Shown here: piece after piece, positions 60,657 through 64,000 of the stretch
Layout: every line of letters begins with the position of its first letter
Position numbering within the stretch: the first letter of the stretch is position 1
Source: Diogma glabrata
Lineage: Eukaryota > Arthropoda > Insecta > Diptera > Cylindrotomidae
Direction: 5' to 3'
DNA length: 64,000 nt
NCBI GenBank assembly: GCA_963693315.1
Contig: OY856186.1
Span: forward strand, 237,381,058 to 237,445,057
Translations under genes and position numbers: made by a program
The notes under the pieces: model-generated
The model's database searches: none
Seen by the model: only the letters and a program-made list of their open reading frames with translations
What the model was told of the DNA's origin: nothing

Positions 60657-61403
60657 GTATCATAGACTAAAGTTCTTCCCTTGAAGCTTTTATACGTAAC
60701 AGATAGTCAGTTACTAGCAGCAATTCTAGAGCAATCAAAATTTCTTTTCAATTGGCAGAGATATTGGTATTTTTTACAGTGCAGTACTCTTTTTTCAATC
60801 TCTAATTATTGTTTACCACTCATTGCGTTTATTTGTTAAGCAAACCTCCGGTTTGTTAGAAAACCAGAGCCGTTTTCGTTAATGCAGTCGAATACCAGAA
60901 TTGCTCTTGAAAATTTTTGCAGTTGGTGTCTAGCATGTAGAAAAGGTGGTAAGGATATGGTTCTTCTGCTAGTTTGTCAGCCTTGTGTATAGCACTAGAT
61001 ATTGGAATGTCCATTACTCAGAAAATTTTATCTCAATAAGGAACAATATGTCAATGTTTTTGATTTTCATCGGCTTCATCGATACTTTTAATATGGTTTT
61101 TTTTATGCTATCTAGACCTGCCGCTTGTGGATAATCCAAACATTGCTATTAGAATCTTTTCGGCGGTGGCAGCTGAAATTGAGTCGATATGGAAAAAAAC
61201 AAACACAATATCCAGCATAATGTTCGGACACATTAGTGCAGCTTATTCAACACTCGTCCGTTTGGTAAGTACTAGAACGATCTCTTCTTACTAGTAGTGA
61301 TAGCTTTTTGCAAAAAGCTTACTTTTTAGGGTTCCGTACTTTAAAAAAGTAAAAACGGTACCCTATTGGCGAGACTTCGGTGTCCGTCTGAATTTCTACA
61401 TAT
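60657..61403. repeat. 747-bp direct repeat, copy A
   Basis: Collinear with 62886-63630 at very high identity (a few per cent mismatch by eye). Consists of a worn R1-like RT piece (minus strand) joined at ~61325 to the start of an AGGGTTCCGTAC repeat, with the same junction in both copies. Confidence 0.92.
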
Positions 61404-61640
61404 TCGATTTACTCACAAACTATAAGTGCTATCAAGTTGAAAATTTCTCCAGTTATTAAATGTGTTTTCCCACACCTGCTGGTAACAAAATTTCAAATTT
61501 TTGTTTTTATCTATATTTTATGGACATAGATAAGGAGATAGCAAAACAAAAGTATTTTGTAAGGAATCGAGTTTGGGTAAGAAAAATCGAAAAAAATCAA
61601 AATATCCCAAATAAAATTTTCAATGATTTTTCGACTGCTT
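61324..61640 (+). repeat. AGGGTTCCGTAC repeat, plus orientation
   Basis: TTTTTAGGGTTCCGTACTTT, AAAAACGGTACCCTATTGG, GACTTCGGTGTCCGTC, then TTAAATGTGTTTTCCCACACC and ATAAGGAGATAG. Faces an inverted copy across the N gap. Confidence 0.82.
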
Positions 61641-61796
61641 AGTTTTTTTGATATCGCTAACAACGAGTGTTGATTTCTCCACCTTTTTTTCTGCGTTTTC
61701 GTCTTGACTTTACGATTTTCTCATCATTGGTTCAATTTAAATATGATTTCAAAAGTGATATTGATATTTGAAGTAGGTTTATTGTACCAGATGAAG

Positions 61797-61996
61797 NNNN
61801 NNNNNNNNNNNNNNNNNNNNNNNNNNNNNNNNNNNNNNNNNNNNNNNNNNNNNNNNNNNNNNNNNNNNNNNNNNNNNNNNNNNNNNNNNNNNNNNNNNNN
61901 NNNNNNNNNNNNNNNNNNNNNNNNNNNNNNNNNNNNNNNNNNNNNNNNNNNNNNNNNNNNNNNNNNNNNNNNNNNNNNNNNNNNNNNNNNNNNNNN
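61797..61996. other. Assembly gap, 200 N
   Basis: Exactly 200 N, probably a placeholder length. It lies between inverted copies of the same repeat. Confidence 0.99.
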
Positions 61997-62163
61997 TCTC
62001 CTTATCTCTGTCCATAAAATATAGACGAAAACAAATATTCGAATTTTTTTTGTTATCAGTAGGCGTGGGAAAACACATTTAACAACTGTAGAAAGTTTCA
62101 AGTTCCAACTTCTCACCAATAGGGTACCGTTTTTACTTTGTTAAAGTACAGAACTCTAAAAAG
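61997..62163 (-). repeat. AGGGTTCCGTAC repeat, inverted partner
   Basis: Minus-strand copy (TCTCCTTATCTCTGTCC ... TAGGGTACCGTTTTTACTTTG), closest to 56440-56720. Cut by the N gap. Confidence 0.82.
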
Positions 62164-62249
62164 GGAAAAGAATTGGATTGTTAAAAGTAGTTGGAACCAT
62201 TCAGGGGCGCACACAGAAAAAGTTTTAGGGGGGGGGGGGGAGGTCCAAC

Positions 62250-62520
62250 AAATATTTTTTTAATAAAAAGCGCTGTGTAGGAATTACAACAACACACATA
62301 TTTACCCTTTAAGACGTAGGTCACACAACAACATGCCTGTTGAAGTGTTGATGAACGACTTTTAAACCTTTGTGGATTGTACACCCCCGGGACTGTTGAT
62401 TCGGACTAAGCATTTCATTTGTACGATGTAAATCGGTGTGTTTGGATCGGTTGTCGATCTTTTGTTTCAAAAAACGTATTGACTGTCAGATTTGTCTTCC
62501 AAAAATGTTTATATGTGTGC
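62250..62520 (-). repeat. Worn 3' end of the jockey-like LINE of 48.5 kb
   Basis: ACAACA.CACATA..TACC.TTTAAGAC.TAGGTC and TTAAACxTxTGTGG match 48532-48630 in order. A G run at 62229-62241 precedes it. Confidence 0.65.
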
Positions 62521-62627
62521 ATCAGTGACTTTAAAAAATAAATTTCCCGTTGCCGTATCAAAACTTACCGATTTTACCGTTTCTTTAAGGAAAAACTTCC
62601 CATCAAGCTTACAATCAAAAAAAATAT

Positions 62628-62857
<230 letters not shown>

Positions 62858-62885
62858 CCAATTGTTTATATGGAAAAAACTTCCC

Positions 62886-63630
62886 GTATCATAGACTAAA
62901 GTTCTTCCCTTGAAGCTTTTATACGTAACAGATAGTCAGTTACTAGCAGCAATTCTAGAGCAATCAAAATTTCTTTTCAATTGGCAGAGATATTGGTATT
63001 TTTTACAGTACAGTACTCTTTTTTTACTCTCTAATTATTGTTTACCACTCATTGCGTTTATTTGTTAAGCAAACCTCCGGTTTGTTAGAAAACCAGAGCC
63101 GTTTTCGGTATTGCAGTCGAATACCAGAATTGCTCTTGAAAATTTTTTCAATTGGTGTCTAGCATGTAGAAAAGGTGGTGAGGATATGGTTCTTCTGCTA
63201 GTTTGTCAGCCTTGTGTATAGCACTAGATATTAGAATGTCCATTGCTCAGAAAATTTTATCTCAATCAAGAACAATATGTCAATGTTTTTGATTTTCATC
63301 GGCTTCATCGATACTTTTAATATGATTTTTTTATGCTATCTAGACCTGCCACTTGTGGATAATTCAAACATTACGATTAGAATCTTTTCGATAGTGGCAG
63401 CTGAAATTGAGTCGGTATGGAAAAAACAAATACAATATCTAGCATAATGTTCGGACACATTAATGCAGCTTATTCAACACTCGTCCGTTTGGTAAGTACT
63501 CGAATGATCTCTTCCTACTAGTAGTGATAGCTTTTTGCAAAAAGCTTACTTTTTAGGTTTCCGTACTTTAAAAAAGTAAAAACGGTACCCTATTGGTGAG
63601 ACTTCGGTGTCCGTCCGAATTTCTACATAT
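62886..63630. repeat. 745-bp direct repeat, copy B
   Basis: Second copy of 60657-61403, ending at the same point of the AGGGTTCCGTAC repeat (TTCTACATAT). Starts just after the (TA)n tract. Confidence 0.92.
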
Positions 63631-64000
63631 CATAAATTTCGATAGAAATTGGCGAGTTTTTTAATACAACAAAAAAATTACTCAAAAAAAAAAACTCAAT
63701 TTAAAATTTTGACGAGCCCTTATCTTACAGCTAAACATGAAAAAATCCAATTTCGAATTCCTTTATTTCACCATTGTAATAATATTATAGTCATTATATG
63801 GCTCAAAGCATATAAATATTCTTTAAATCTGAAATGGTAACATATTTTAAAACTAAAAAACTGAAAAAAACAACGAAAAACAGAAATAATTTAATATTTA
63901 TGGTATGAGATTTTATTTTCACTTAAAAATTGGTCGTAACTACGACGGTAATTTTTAATAGAGATGGCACTGATTTCCTTTTTTCGAAATACATTCCTAC
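63631..64000. other. AT-rich non-coding end of window
   Basis: One 63-codon frame (63649-63840) with no domain. Nothing else seen. Confidence 0.4.

Larger units (their letters stand above)
57810..61300 (-). mobile_element. Decayed R1-like LINE, split by a hAT element
   Basis: Minus strand: RT fingers at ~61150-60850 (a M-L-D-T-N-C-K segment like the L-L-D-T-A-G-K box), a worn Y-T-A-D-I-A palm at 60566-60546, M-C-G-Q-T-L and the following palm/thumb block at 60418-60266. After the hAT insertion, 58199-57817 has N-I-G-D-P-R-Q, T-S-I-L-L-Y-A and a tail with W-x-x-x-W. This order matches R1-clade RTs. Stops are numerous. The same RT-finger piece is present again at 62886-63540. Confidence 0.65.

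Noticed and set aside
61704..62119. Open frames running through the N gap
   Set aside because: They exist only because N is read as unknown residues.

Overview
The window is a strongly AT-rich eukaryotic nuclear segment, almost certainly from an insect and possibly a fly or midge. The evidence is the transposon families present (BEL/Pao, RTE-like, R1-like and jockey-like LINEs, PIF/Harbinger, CACTA/Chapaev-type, hAT), short GT-AG introns, and a retroelement primer site that matches the 3' end of an insect-type tRNA-Tyr. I see no intact host gene, no rRNA and no functional tRNA. The window reads as intergenic or deep-intronic DNA filled by successive transposon insertions and satellites. One 44-nt candidate micro-exon (25531-25574) is the only hint of a host gene.

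Left part (1.9-15.9 kb): a nested stack. The oldest layer is a minus-strand RTE-like LINE, split at 2673/13700. A BEL/Pao LTR retrotransposon (2674-13699; LTRs of 246 bp, 5-bp duplication ATGAC) sits inside it, just past the codons for the LINE's YADD reverse-transcriptase site. The BEL element was hit twice within its integrase: by a 5'-truncated LINE (7955-9195) and by a complete PIF/Harbinger transposon (9468-12455, TTA duplication). The Harbinger element has two apparently intact, intron-bearing genes: a DDE transposase and a Myb/SANT-like partner. BEL gag-pol is broken many times although its LTRs are nearly identical.

Middle part (16-40 kb): no intact genes. It holds two simple satellites (8-bp unit near 18.5-20 kb, 9-bp unit near 24.4-25.3 kb), LINE 3' relics, several MITE-like inverted-repeat elements, a 0.9-kb direct repeat whose copies differ by a MITE insertion, and a block of ~57-60-bp tandem repeats.

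40.9-44.2 kb: a complete DNA transposon with ~510-bp terminal inverted repeats beginning CACTACGG and a TTA duplication. It encodes one 659-residue, single-intron protein with the D-D-CX2C-HX4H-E layout known from CACTA/Mirage/Chapaev, Transib and RAG1 transposases. This is the best-preserved gene in the window. Next to it lies a tRNA-derived inverted palindrome (44.7-45.2 kb).

Right part (46-64 kb): a decayed minus-strand Ty3/gypsy pol interrupted by a jockey-like LINE 3' end, three ~330-bp tandem repeats, two long (TA)n runs, a decayed R1-like LINE split by a hAT transposon (58200-60257, 8-bp duplication GTCTCCAC) that itself contains a LINE endonuclease fragment, a 0.75-kb duplicated R1 fragment, and several copies of a repeat beginning AGGGTTCCGTAC. 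One inverted pair of these flanks a 200-N assembly gap.
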